From: Terriglobales bacterium
GTDB taxonomy: Bacteria > Acidobacteriota > Terriglobia > Terriglobales > Acidobacteriaceae
Assembly (NCBI GenBank): GCA_025934735.1
Contig: JAICWP010000005.1
Coordinates: 124,001-188,000, forward strand
Length of the DNA stretch: 64,000 bases
Reading direction: 5' to 3'
The translations under genes and the position numbers were made by a program. Position 1 is the first letter of the stretch. The number at the start of each line of letters is the position of its first letter. The notes beneath the pieces were generated by a model that saw only the letters and a program-made list of their open reading frames with translations, did no database searches and had not been told where the DNA came from. Shown in pieces: positions 8,890 to 16,349 of the stretch.

Positions 8890-9336
8890 TCAGGGATGAG
8901 GGACCTCGCGCATGATTTTCCAGGGCCGGGGAGTGGGAATGCCGACGTGCCGTCCCGGGATCACCAGGAGCAACTCGCCGTCGCTATTGCTACTGACCTG
9001 CATCTTCCAGTTCATCGCTTCACCGGAATCCTGATCTTTCGTATCAAACGAAAGAGTATCGCCAGCGATTTTTGCATCGGTGATCTCGCTTTCGCTGCCC
9101 GATTTCTCGGCTGACGTCAGATTGCCATCGTTGTCTAGATTAATATTTGCGCCGGTCATGGAACCGGTCAGCTGGTTGTCCTTTGCTCTGAGCGTCAGCG
9201 TGGCAAACGTTTTGCCCTGGAATTTCGCATTCCAGATTCCCGCGAAACGTTGCGCCGAAGTTTTGCTCTGCGCTCCGGCAGAAATGGCGACGGCCATCAG
9301 CAACAGCCCTGCTAAATGCAGCGGAGTCGATTTCAC
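8890..9336 (-). CDS. Small secreted protein of unknown function
   Basis: A 148-residue protein with a clear signal peptide (residues 1-22, hydrophobic LAGLLLMAVAISA, cleavage near AGAQS). The mature part is short beta-rich sequence of the kind seen in lipocalin-like or extracellular beta-barrel domains (repeated strands, LTLRAKDNQLTGSM, a hydrophilic middle, and a final PWKIMREV). The start is GTG at 9336, with GGGAGG 4 nt upstream. It lies 12 nt after the panE-like copy 2 and 2 nt before the M24 gene, so it belongs to the same transcript. I do not recognise a family and assign no function. Confidence 0.75.
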   Translation of the reverse strand: MKSTPLHLAGLLLMAVAISAGAQSKTSAQRFAGIWNAKFQGKTFATLTLRAKDNQLTGSMTGANINLDNDGNLTSAEKSGSESEITDAKIAGDTLSFDTKDQDSGEAMNWKMQVSSNSDGELLLVIPGRHVGIPTPRPWKIMREVPHP

Positions 9337-9348
9337 GCGTCCTCCCTT

Positions 9349-10323
9349 TCAGTTACTTGCTGGGACCTTAGTAGCGACCGCGCGGTTCTCCTCAGTAAAA
9401 TTCCACGAAGCTTCCTTTGCTTTGATCAGCCGGTACATGGCGGTATGCAGGGGAGCGGGAACACCTGCGTGTTGCGCTTCACGCGCAATTGCGCCGCAAA
9501 GAAAATCAATCTCGGTCGGCAGATGGTGCCGGACGTCATAGAGCATGGAGGGCGGATGGTTGGTCTGCGCGCCGATCTTGTTCATCTCCCAAGGGTCCTC
9601 GTGCAGTTCGACGCCTGTAGCCGCGGCCACGGTCTTGCCCTCTTCAATGAGCGCGTGCAGCAGGTGACCCAGGTCGGAGAATTCGCCCTCCGCCGAAAAA
9701 TGCGGTGAATGCGGCAGTTCGGTCAGCGCCGACGCCGCATTCACCGAAGAATTGAAAATCAGCTTCGACCACTGCGCCGGACGCGCATCCTCCAGCGCCT
9801 CCGCCTTCAGGCCACCCGCTACTATCAACTCGGCCGCCTGCTGGACCACGCTGAAGGGCGTGCCCCGTGGCTCGAACGGCCCAATCCAGGTGGCGGTATC
9901 GAGCTCGTACTGCACGTGCGTGTCGCTGTGGCGCGTGCCGCTCATGAAGGTAGTGCCACGGATCACCCCGCCGCGCGTGTGCGCCGCGATTATTTCCTCG
10001 CTGCCCAGGCCGTTCTGCGCGGAAATCACCGCGCCGTTGTCGAACAACGATCCGACCGGCGCAAAAGCTTCTTCCGTCTGCGTCGCCTTGCAGGCCACAA
10101 TACCCAGGTCGAATTGCGGCAGCTCGCGCGCGTCCGTGCTCGCCTTGAGCTTGGCCGTGAAGTTGTGAGCCGGTGACGTGCTGGTTACGCGCAGCCCATG
10201 GCGGTTTAGGGCCTCGGCGTGATCCCGCCGCCGCACGAATGCGTAAACTTCGGCGACCCGCGCCAGGTGCGCGGCATACAGGCTGCCGATGGCCCCACAA
10301 CCGATGATGCAGACGCGCTGGAT
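9349..10323 (-). CDS. 2-dehydropantoate 2-reductase (ApbA/PanE) family protein, copy 2, apparent AUC start
   Basis: A 324-residue paralogue of 3809-4753. The ORF as defined by normal start codons begins at a GTG (10236), after the Rossmann motif, but the same frame upstream encodes RVCIIGCGAIGSLYAAHLAR, exactly the family N-terminus. Between the stop of the coxL-like gene (10362-10360) and that motif there is no in-frame ATG, GTG or TTG. A perfect AGGAGG (10337-10332) lies 8 nt before an ATC codon at 10323, which aligns within one residue of the start methionine of copy 1. I therefore place the start at ATC. Alternatives are a sequence error, or readthrough of the preceding TAG, which is in frame. 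The family call is firm. Confidence 0.8.
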   Translation of the reverse strand: MQRVCIIGCGAIGSLYAAHLARVAEVYAFVRRRDHAEALNRHGLRVTSTSPAHNFTAKLKASTDARELPQFDLGIVACKATQTEEAFAPVGSLFDNGAVISAQNGLGSEEIIAAHTRGGVIRGTTFMSGTRHSDTHVQYELDTATWIGPFEPRGTPFSVVQQAAELIVAGGLKAEALEDARPAQWSKLIFNSSVNAASALTELPHSPHFSAEGEFSDLGHLLHALIEEGKTVAAATGVELHEDPWEMNKIGAQTNHPPSMLYDVRHHLPTEIDFLCGAIAREAQHAGVPAPLHTAMYRLIKAKEASWNFTEENRAVATKVPASN

Positions 10324-10337
10324 AGCTTCTGCCTCCT
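10324..10337 (-). promoter_or_regulatory. Perfect Shine-Dalgarno AGGAGG before a non-canonical AUC start
   Basis: AGGAGG at 10337-10332 is followed by 8 nt and then ATC at 10323-10321. The surrounding bases (GCTAGCAGCCAGG...) resemble the TAGC-word repeats of this window, so the ribosome-binding region may have been built from such a word. Confidence 0.6.
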
Positions 10338-10359
10338 GGCTGCTAGCTTTGGGCTGGCT

Positions 10360-12831
10360 CTACGCCGGCACGGCGCGCGGCTTCACCCGAGCCGGCTTCT
10401 TGCCTTTGCCCGCCTGCTGCATCAGGTGGTACACGCGGTCGCCGTTGTTGAACGAATCGTCAATGATGATGCCCTTGTCGAACAGCGCATCCTGCAGCGC
10501 GGCCGAAAGCGTATGTATCGGCGCTGCCCCGCCTTCTCCCATGCCCTTGGCGCCGTTGAAGCTGTGGGGCGAGGGCGTCTGAATGTCGCCAAACTTCACG
10601 TTCGGCATGTTCACCGACGTGATCGGCGTGTAGTCGCTGAAGGTGGAGGTCAGCATGTTGCCTACTTCATCGTAGAAGCAGCCCTCCATCAGCGCCGCGC
10701 CAATGCCGTGCGCCGTCGCGCCATAAACCTGGCCTTCCACGATGGGCGGGTTGATCACGGTGCCGCAGTCGTCCACCGCCACGTAGTCGAGGATGCGGGG
10801 CACATAGGTATCGCGGTCCACCTCGAGCACGGCAATGTGCAGCTGAGAAGCGTAGGTCAGCGTGAGGTTGCCGTACTTCTTCGCCTTGTCCGGCACCTTA
10901 AACGGCGCGCGCCAGATGTAGCGGCAGTTCAGGGTGATTTCGTGCAACTCTTCCGGCATGACCGCGCTGTTCACGTTGACAATGTTGGCCAGGCCGCCAT
11001 AGGGAATGCTGCGCTCGGTGCCGCGCACCCGCACCTCAGGCCCTTGCGCGCCGATGCCAAGCTCCAATTCATCTTCCTTCGCATTTAAAGTGAACGCCGC
11101 CAGGCGAAGCATCTCTTTCTTGAGTTTCTGCGCCGCGCCGTGCACCGCCGACAAGCCTGACACCGCGAACTGGCTGGCATAGGTCCCGGAAAACCCGGTA
11201 TGCACGTTGCGCTCGGTGTCGAAGCCGGTACGCACGGTGATCAGATCCGGCGTAACGTTGAGCAAGTCAGCCACGATCTGCGCCGCCGTGGTCTCGTGTC
11301 CCTGGCCCTGGGGGCAGGAGCCGACCGCCACCACGATCTCGCCGTAAATGTCGAGCTTCACGTTGGCGCCTTGCGAGTTGCCGGAAAAGGGCGCGTAGGG
11401 ATTGATGATCTGCGACTGCCCGAAGTTATTGGTACCGGAATCGAGCGTGGTGCCGATCCCAATCCCGATCAGGCGGCCGTCTTTGCGCGCCTCCGCCTGC
11501 TTGCGTTTCCACTCGTCCCAGCCGATCAGCTTTTTCCCGACCTCCAGCATCTTGGGGTAATTGCCGGAGTCGTAGACGCAGCCGTTGGGCGTGGTGTAAG
11601 GCATCTCCTCCGGGCGAATGTAGTTGCGCAGGCGCATCTCGTCGGCGGGAATCTTCAGCTCGTGGGCGCAGATGTCGCAGATGCGCTCCAGAAACCACAG
11701 GTGCTGCATGCGCGAGTAGCCGCGATTGGGGCCAACCGGGCACTTGTTGGTCACCACCTGGGTGAAATCAATTTTCGCGTTCCTGAAGCGGTACACTCCG
11801 GGAAACACCTGCGACCAGATGACGCAGCCCAGAGGCTCGTAGCGCGGGTAGGCGCCGCAGTCGTCTATGTGCCGCGAATCAATGGCGGTGATCACGCCAT
11901 TCTTATCCAGGGCCACGCGCGTGTTCAGGAACGTGCGCTCGTTGCCGTGGGCGCTGGAAAGCATGTGCTCGGTGCGCGTCTCCACCCATTTGACCGGCCG
12001 TCCCCCGCACTTGCGCGAGGCCAGGGCGCACACCGCCATCTGGGTGTAGTTGGTGATCTTGATGCCGAAGCTGCCGCCAATGTCGAAGGTCTGCACCCGG
12101 ATCTGGTCAATGTGAATGCGTAGGTGCGGCGCCAGAAACTGGATGGCAAACGAAGGAAAGGAATTGTTGCACCAGTAGTAGAGGCGGCCGTCCTTATTGT
12201 CCCACTGGGCGATGATGACGTTCGGCTCGAGCGGGGTGCTGGAGAAGCGGTGGAAGTGCAGGCGGTCAATTTCCACCACGCTGGCAGCCTCGCGGAACGC
12301 CTTCTCCACATCGCCGTACTCGAAAACGCCGCGCCATACCACGTTGGTGCCGGCGTTCTCGTGCAGAATGCTCTCGTTCTTCTCCGCCTGCTCCGCATCG
12401 GTCACGGCGGGAAGCGGGTCGTAATCCACCTGCACCAGCTCGGCGGCGTCCTCGGCCAGGCGCGGCGATTCCGCCACCACTGCCGCCACCGGCTCGCCCT
12501 GGAAACGCGCCTTGCTGCCGGCCATGGGATAGTCGGCAATTTTCTGGCACTGGTCGGGGCCGATCTCGATGAACGGGCTGGTCAGGGATTCGACTTCGCG
12601 CCCGGTCAGCACCGCCGCCACACCGGGCAGCGCCTCGGCGGCCGAGGTGTTGACGTTCACCACCCGGGCGTGGGCATAGGGCGAGCGCACGAAAGCGAGG
12701 TAGAGCATCTCGCGCAGCTTAATGTCGTCAATGAACTTGCCCTGGCCGCGCAGCAGCCGTCCTTCTTCCTTGCGCGGCACGCGCTGCCCTACCCAGCGCT
12801 TCTGCCCGTTGCTCTTGTCTTGATCAGCCAT
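10360..12831 (-). CDS. Molybdenum hydroxylase large subunit (xanthine dehydrogenase/CoxL family)
   Basis: An 823-residue molybdopterin-binding subunit of the xanthine oxidase family. The N-terminal RRLLRG-like domain (VGQRVPRKEEGRLLRGQGKF) is followed by the Mo-binding domain with GGSFGIK (about 252-258) and the C-terminal catalytic glutamate in GMGEGG (about 766). The active-site loop reads GPNRGYSR (about 367-374). This is neither the VAYRCSFR loop of form I CO dehydrogenase nor the AYRGAGR loop of form II, so the true substrate is unlikely to be CO. The ATG at 12831 is taken as the start rather than a TTG two codons earlier. It forms a complex with the coxM- and coxS-like products encoded upstream. 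It probably hydroxylates an aldehyde or N-heterocycle. Confidence 0.9.
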   Translation of the reverse strand: MADQDKSNGQKRWVGQRVPRKEEGRLLRGQGKFIDDIKLREMLYLAFVRSPYAHARVVNVNTSAAEALPGVAAVLTGREVESLTSPFIEIGPDQCQKIADYPMAGSKARFQGEPVAAVVAESPRLAEDAAELVQVDYDPLPAVTDAEQAEKNESILHENAGTNVVWRGVFEYGDVEKAFREAASVVEIDRLHFHRFSSTPLEPNVIIAQWDNKDGRLYYWCNNSFPSFAIQFLAPHLRIHIDQIRVQTFDIGGSFGIKITNYTQMAVCALASRKCGGRPVKWVETRTEHMLSSAHGNERTFLNTRVALDKNGVITAIDSRHIDDCGAYPRYEPLGCVIWSQVFPGVYRFRNAKIDFTQVVTNKCPVGPNRGYSRMQHLWFLERICDICAHELKIPADEMRLRNYIRPEEMPYTTPNGCVYDSGNYPKMLEVGKKLIGWDEWKRKQAEARKDGRLIGIGIGTTLDSGTNNFGQSQIINPYAPFSGNSQGANVKLDIYGEIVVAVGSCPQGQGHETTAAQIVADLLNVTPDLITVRTGFDTERNVHTGFSGTYASQFAVSGLSAVHGAAQKLKKEMLRLAAFTLNAKEDELELGIGAQGPEVRVRGTERSIPYGGLANIVNVNSAVMPEELHEITLNCRYIWRAPFKVPDKAKKYGNLTLTYASQLHIAVLEVDRDTYVPRILDYVAVDDCGTVINPPIVEGQVYGATAHGIGAALMEGCFYDEVGNMLTSTFSDYTPITSVNMPNVKFGDIQTPSPHSFNGAKGMGEGGAAPIHTLSAALQDALFDKGIIIDDSFNNGDRVYHLMQQAGKGKKPARVKPRAVPA

Positions 12832-12844
12832 AATCAAAAGTCGT

Positions 12845-12920
12845 TAAAGAGCTGACTAGCTGCCTGGCCTGAAACGACGTATTTAGCTAGTCCGCCAGTC
12901 AGCTAGCTCGTCAGCTCGCC
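12845..12920. repeat. TAGC-word degenerate repeat block overlapping the coxG-like 3' end
   Basis: This block repeats GCTGACTAGCTG / TTAGCTAGTCCGCC / GTCAGCTAGC words. The stop codon and last two codons of the coxG-like gene lie inside it. It fills the whole gap between coxG and coxL. Confidence 0.6.
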
Positions 12921-13420
12921 ATGCTGGCGCTGCCGTCCGGCGGTGGCACTTGGGCGGGTGCCGCGGCAACATTTCCCCCTGCCGTCAGCGCCGCCTGCAA
13001 TGCGTCAATCAGCTTTTGCACGTTCTTCTTGCCCAGTGGCTCCAGCAACCCGCCCGCGATGGACGCCAGGCGTCCCAGCACCTGGGCCTCGCCGCTCCAG
13101 GTCACCTTGGTGCCGCCGTTCGCGCCGGCAAGATCGAATCCCGCCACAATGTTGGCGCCGCCGCCGGGCACGCTGCCCTGGCCTGTGTACTTGGCGCGAC
13201 GCGGGCGTTCCGCTTCGGCCAGCACCATTTTTACCTCCGCCGCGCCCTTAATGTAGGAGACGCCCACGTTCACCTTCACTGTGAAGTGAGTCGGATCCTG
13301 CACCGACATGCCTTGAAAATCCGGCAGCAGCGGCCCAAATTTCTGTGGGGTCGTGAGGAAGTCGTACACCTCTTCCGGGCTGCGCTTGACTTCAAATTCC
13401 CCGCCGAACTTGATCGCCAT
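12911..13420 (-). CDS. CoxG-like SRPBCC protein (carbon monoxide dehydrogenase subunit G family)
   Basis: A 169-residue SRPBCC/START-like protein. The family signature is present at the N-terminus (FEVKRSPEEVYDFLTTP) and in the GLLEPLGKKNVQKLIDALQ helix, followed by a Pro/Ala-rich tail (about 150-169) that may tether it. CoxG proteins accompany molybdenum hydroxylases and are linked to membrane recruitment and quinone or electron transfer. Here it lies between the iron-sulfur and molybdenum subunit genes, so it is probably an integral partner of the enzyme. The stop codon falls in a repeat block. The coxD/E/F-type maturation genes are not seen in the window. Confidence 0.85.
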   Translation of the reverse strand: MAIKFGGEFEVKRSPEEVYDFLTTPQKFGPLLPDFQGMSVQDPTHFTVKVNVGVSYIKGAAEVKMVLAEAERPRRAKYTGQGSVPGGGANIVAGFDLAGANGGTKVTWSGEAQVLGRLASIAGGLLEPLGKKNVQKLIDALQAALTAGGNVAAAPAQVPPPDGSASMAS

Positions 13421-13422
13421 AT

Positions 13423-13902
13423 TTATGCTCCCTTGGCTGCAGCCTTAATCGCCTTGAAGACATTCTGGTAACCGGTGCAGCGGCAGGTGTTGCCGGCAAT
13501 CGCCTTGCGTATGTCTTTCTCGCTGGGATTGGCATTGCGCTGCAGCAGTTGGTAGGTGGAAATCAGCAGCCCGGGCGTGCAGTAGCCGCATTGCAGGCCG
13601 TAGGCGTCGCCAAACGCCTTCTGGATGGGATGGAGCTCGCCGTTTTTGGCGAGGCCCTCCACCGTGAGCACTTCTCCGCCATCGGCATGCACCGCCAGCA
13701 CGGTGCAGGACTTCACCGCCTTGCCGTTGAGCAGCACCGTGCAGGCGCCGCAATAGCTGGTGTCGCAGCCGATGTGCGTGCCCGTCAGGTCAAGATTCTC
13801 GCGCAGCAATTCCACCAGCAGCAGCCGGGGCTCCACCTGGAGCTTGTGCTCCTTGCCATTGACCTTCACTCGGATCGCGACCATCTGCTCTTGTTCAGGC
13901 AT
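13423..13902 (-). CDS. Molybdenum hydroxylase small subunit, [2Fe-2S] protein (CoxS family)
   Basis: A 159-residue two-cluster iron-sulfur subunit. The plant-ferredoxin-type cluster is bound by CDTSYCGAC plus a cysteine in VKSC. The second helical-domain cluster is bound by CGYC and CRC (in QCGYCTPG and GNTCRCTGY). It passes electrons from the Mo centre to the FAD subunit. It overlaps the upstream FAD subunit gene by 8 nt (ATG at 13902, previous stop ending at 13895) and ends 2 nt before coxG, so coupling within one operon is very likely. All eight cluster cysteines are present. Confidence 0.93.
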   Translation of the reverse strand: MPEQEQMVAIRVKVNGKEHKLQVEPRLLLVELLRENLDLTGTHIGCDTSYCGACTVLLNGKAVKSCTVLAVHADGGEVLTVEGLAKNGELHPIQKAFGDAYGLQCGYCTPGLLISTYQLLQRNANPSEKDIRKAIAGNTCRCTGYQNVFKAIKAAAKGA

Positions 13903-14788
13903 AAATGTGGCTGAGCTCTACTTTTTCTCCACGCGCCCGCTTCAGCGCGACTTCCAGGCCACGTTTGACCAGCGCCGTCACCAGTTGCCGCTTGTACTCG
14001 GCAGAACCGCGCATATCCGGTTGAGGATCGGCGGCCGCGCGCGCCGCCTCGGCAGCTGCCTCCATCGTCTTAGCTGTCACCTGGTTATTGCGCAAAGCCG
14101 CTTCGGCCTCGAGCGCACGTACCGGGGTCAGGCCCACGGCGCCCAGCACAATGGCGGCATCGCGGCAAACTCCGTCCTCCATGGCGAGCCGCACGGCGGC
14201 GCTGGCGCTGGCATAAACCGGCGCCGAGCGCTTGAACGCTATGTACGCCCCTCCGCTGCTTTTGGGCGGCGCCTGGATCAGAACTTCGATGATCAGTTCG
14301 TCTTCGCCCAGCGCGCTGGTGTAGGCATCGACTACGAATTTCGAGATGGGCACGGTGCGCTCGCCCTTCGGTCCCAGGCAGCGTACGTCCGCATTCAGCG
14401 TCAACAGCACCGGCGCCCAATCGCCGCTGGGATCGGCTTCGGCGAGAGAGCCGCCGATGGTGCCGCGGTTGCGAATCTGCACGTCGGCAATGCCGGCGGC
14501 GCAGTCGTGCAGGATGGGAATCGCCGCAGCCGCGGGCGAATCTTCAATGTCAGCATGGCAGGTGAGGGCGCCCACGCGCAGCCCGCCAGCATCCTGCTTT
14601 ACGTACGCGGCCCCAGGGATGAAGTTCAGGTCCACCAGGTGGGGAGGGCCAGCGAAGCGCAACTTCATGAGCGGGATCAGGCTCTGCCCGCCGGCCAGCA
14701 GCTTGGCCTCCGGTCCGAGCTGGGAGAGCATGGTAGCGGCTTCTTTCAACGAGCCGGCGCGATGGTAGTGGAAGGCGCGGGGAAACAT
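13895..14788 (-). CDS. Molybdenum hydroxylase medium subunit, FAD-binding (CoxM family)
   Basis: A 297-residue FAD-binding subunit of the xanthine dehydrogenase/CO dehydrogenase family. The two FAD pyrophosphate loops AGGQS (residues 32-36) and TIGGS (about 110) are present, and a CoxM-type C-terminal domain follows. It is first of the four subunit genes in transcription order M-S-G-L and accepts electrons from the two [2Fe-2S] clusters. It begins about 100 nt downstream of the histone-deacetylase-like gene and may share its transcript. Family membership is clear; the electron acceptor is unknown. Confidence 0.92.
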   Translation of the reverse strand: MFPRAFHYHRAGSLKEAATMLSQLGPEAKLLAGGQSLIPLMKLRFAGPPHLVDLNFIPGAAYVKQDAGGLRVGALTCHADIEDSPAAAAIPILHDCAAGIADVQIRNRGTIGGSLAEADPSGDWAPVLLTLNADVRCLGPKGERTVPISKFVVDAYTSALGEDELIIEVLIQAPPKSSGGAYIAFKRSAPVYASASAAVRLAMEDGVCRDAAIVLGAVGLTPVRALEAEAALRNNQVTAKTMEAAAEAARAAADPQPDMRGSAEYKRQLVTALVKRGLEVALKRARGEKVELSHIYA

Positions 14789-14886
14789 TGTCGGGCGAAA
14801 GCCTGACCCGCAGCAGACGAGGGTTGGTCAGGCGGCGAACAAGCTTATCAGAGATGGGCAAATTTTGGGTAGGCGGCGCAGCTTCC

Positions 14887-15885
14887 TTATGCCTCGCGAA
14901 ACTCCTCCTTGGCCGCCACTACCGTGTTGCAGTGAATGGCCACCGTGTCCTCCACGTGCCAGGCATACCCGCCGGCAAAGGTGACCATCACTGGAATGTT
15001 GCGGGCGTGAGCCACCCGAAACACCAGCTGGTCGCGTTTTTTTAACCCGTCCACGGTCAGTTTCAACCCGCCCAGTTGGTCTTCGGCGTAGGGGTCGGCG
15101 CCGGCAACGTAACAGATCAGGTCAGGATCGAACTGGCGCAGGCCGGAGCTGAGGGCATTGTCCAGCCAGGCAAGATAGTCGTCATCACCAGTGCCGTCCG
15201 GCAGGTTCACATCAATCGAAGAGGGCGGCTTCAGCGCAGGATAGTTGTGCTCCTGGTGCAGCGAAATGGTGAACACGCTGCCTTCGGGCGCCTCCGGGTG
15301 CGGGATCTCCTCCGCGGGCAGCCCGAACATGGCGCTCGACCAGGAGGGCAGCGGCTGAGCAGCGGCGTGCGCCCGCCCGAAAATGGCAGCCGTGCCGTTG
15401 CCCTGGTGGACGTCGCAGTCCACCGTCATGGCACGGGCGATCTTGCCGTCCTTCTGCAGGCGGCGAATGGCTACGGCCACATCGTGGATCATGCAAAACC
15501 CTTCCCCGTGATCAGGAAAGGCATGATGGAAGCCGCCGCCCATGTTGACGGCGCACTTCTCAGCCAAGGCATGTTCCGCGGCCAGCATGGAGCCTCCTGC
15601 CGCCATCCAGAAGGCCCGCACCAGTTCCGGTGAGTAGGGCACCTCCAGTGTGAGTTCCTCCCGCGCCGAGAGCGTGCCCGTTTTCAGCTTGTGGACGTAC
15701 TCCGGCGTGTGTACCAGCAGGATGTCCTCGTCGGCCGCCGGCTTGGGAATCAGGAAGTCAGCCGCTTCGGCTACTTTGTGGGCCAGCAAACGTTCTTTGA
15801 TTAGCCGGTACTTCTCTGCCGGGAACACGTGCTCGCCAATGGGAAGGTAGTAGCCGTCGCTGTAAACCAGCTTGAAGGGCAGCAT
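14887..15885 (-). CDS. Histone deacetylase family (AcuC-like) zinc amidohydrolase
   Basis: A 332-residue arginase/deacetylase-fold enzyme. The zinc ligands are visible: D158 and H160 in DCDVHQGNG, and D264 in AGADPYAEDQLGG. The catalytic GGGFHHA histidines (120-121) and the GGYAW tyrosine near the end are present. Bacterial members deacetylate acetylpolyamines, acetylated enzymes such as acetyl-CoA synthetase, or other amides. An in-frame insertion of about 32 residues (171-202), rich in Ala, Pro and Glu, separates the DVHQGNGTAAIF strand from SVFTISLHQ, which are normally nearly adjacent. It is the first gene of the minus-strand block. A palindrome lies just upstream of the start. Confidence 0.88.
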   Translation of the reverse strand: MLPFKLVYSDGYYLPIGEHVFPAEKYRLIKERLLAHKVAEAADFLIPKPAADEDILLVHTPEYVHKLKTGTLSAREELTLEVPYSPELVRAFWMAAGGSMLAAEHALAEKCAVNMGGGFHHAFPDHGEGFCMIHDVAVAIRRLQKDGKIARAMTVDCDVHQGNGTAAIFGRAHAAAQPLPSWSSAMFGLPAEEIPHPEAPEGSVFTISLHQEHNYPALKPPSSIDVNLPDGTGDDDYLAWLDNALSSGLRQFDPDLICYVAGADPYAEDQLGGLKLTVDGLKKRDQLVFRVAHARNIPVMVTFAGGYAWHVEDTVAIHCNTVVAAKEEFREA

Positions 15886-15899
15886 GGGAAGCAGAGCTG

Positions 15900-15920
15900 C
15901 TGGACAGCAACTCTGTCCAG
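15900..15920. promoter_or_regulatory. Perfect palindrome upstream of the deacetylase gene, possible operator
   Basis: CTGGACAG (15900-15907) and CTGTCCAG (15913-15920) form a perfect 8-bp inverted repeat with a 5-nt centre, 15 to 35 nt upstream of the ATG at 15885. The spacing fits a transcription-factor operator, or a small hairpin in the leader. No regulator gene lies beside it. Confidence 0.4.
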
Positions 15921-16071
15921 TGTTGAATGTGAGTTGCGTTCCGCGCTACACATAATAAGCAAATTTCGCACGGTGTGCGGCACTGCTCTGCTTCAACTCT
16001 GGCCAGCAGAGGCAGTTTCCGTAAGCGGCAGTCTTGCATCCCAATTTCCGCGAAGTTTCTGGGGAAAGCTC

Positions 16072-16347
16072 ATGAGTTTGATCGGAAAATTACGCCAAGC
16101 AGAGTACCAGGGGCGGGAAGTGGCCCTGCAGGGTATCTCGCGAGCCTACAACAGCCTGGAGGAGGCGCAAAGCCGTCTGCGGCGCAAGATGCGCATTCAC
16201 CCGCGCGCTGCCAAGCCGTCGGTTCCCGTGTTTGTGTCGGTGCAGAAAAACGATGAAACCACAGGATCGCCTGAGCCCATTGTCACGGTAAACGGGCACG
16301 ACCTTCCGCCCACAAAGACGGAGAACACCGAGGAGCAGGTGGCTTAG
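16072..16347 (+). CDS. Small hydrophilic protein of unknown function
   Basis: A 91-residue charged protein. The ATG at 16072 has GGGGAAAG about 3 nt upstream and was chosen over in-frame upstream starts, whose sequence looks non-coding. Residues 1-45 are predicted as two basic helices (LRQAEYQGREVALQGISRAY, then SLEEAQSRLRRKMR); the rest is Pro/Thr/Glu-rich and probably disordered. There is no signal peptide, membrane segment or cysteine. It is convergent with the HspR-like regulator, with only 2 nt between the stops. I do not recognise a family. Confidence 0.6.
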   Translation: MSLIGKLRQAEYQGREVALQGISRAYNSLEEAQSRLRRKMRIHPRAAKPSVPVFVSVQKNDETTGSPEPIVTVNGHDLPPTKTENTEEQVA

Positions 16348-16349
16348 GA

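Noticed and set aside
10360-14788. True aerobic CO dehydrogenase
   Set aside because: The CoxL loop does not match form I or II, and the maturation genes are absent nearby.
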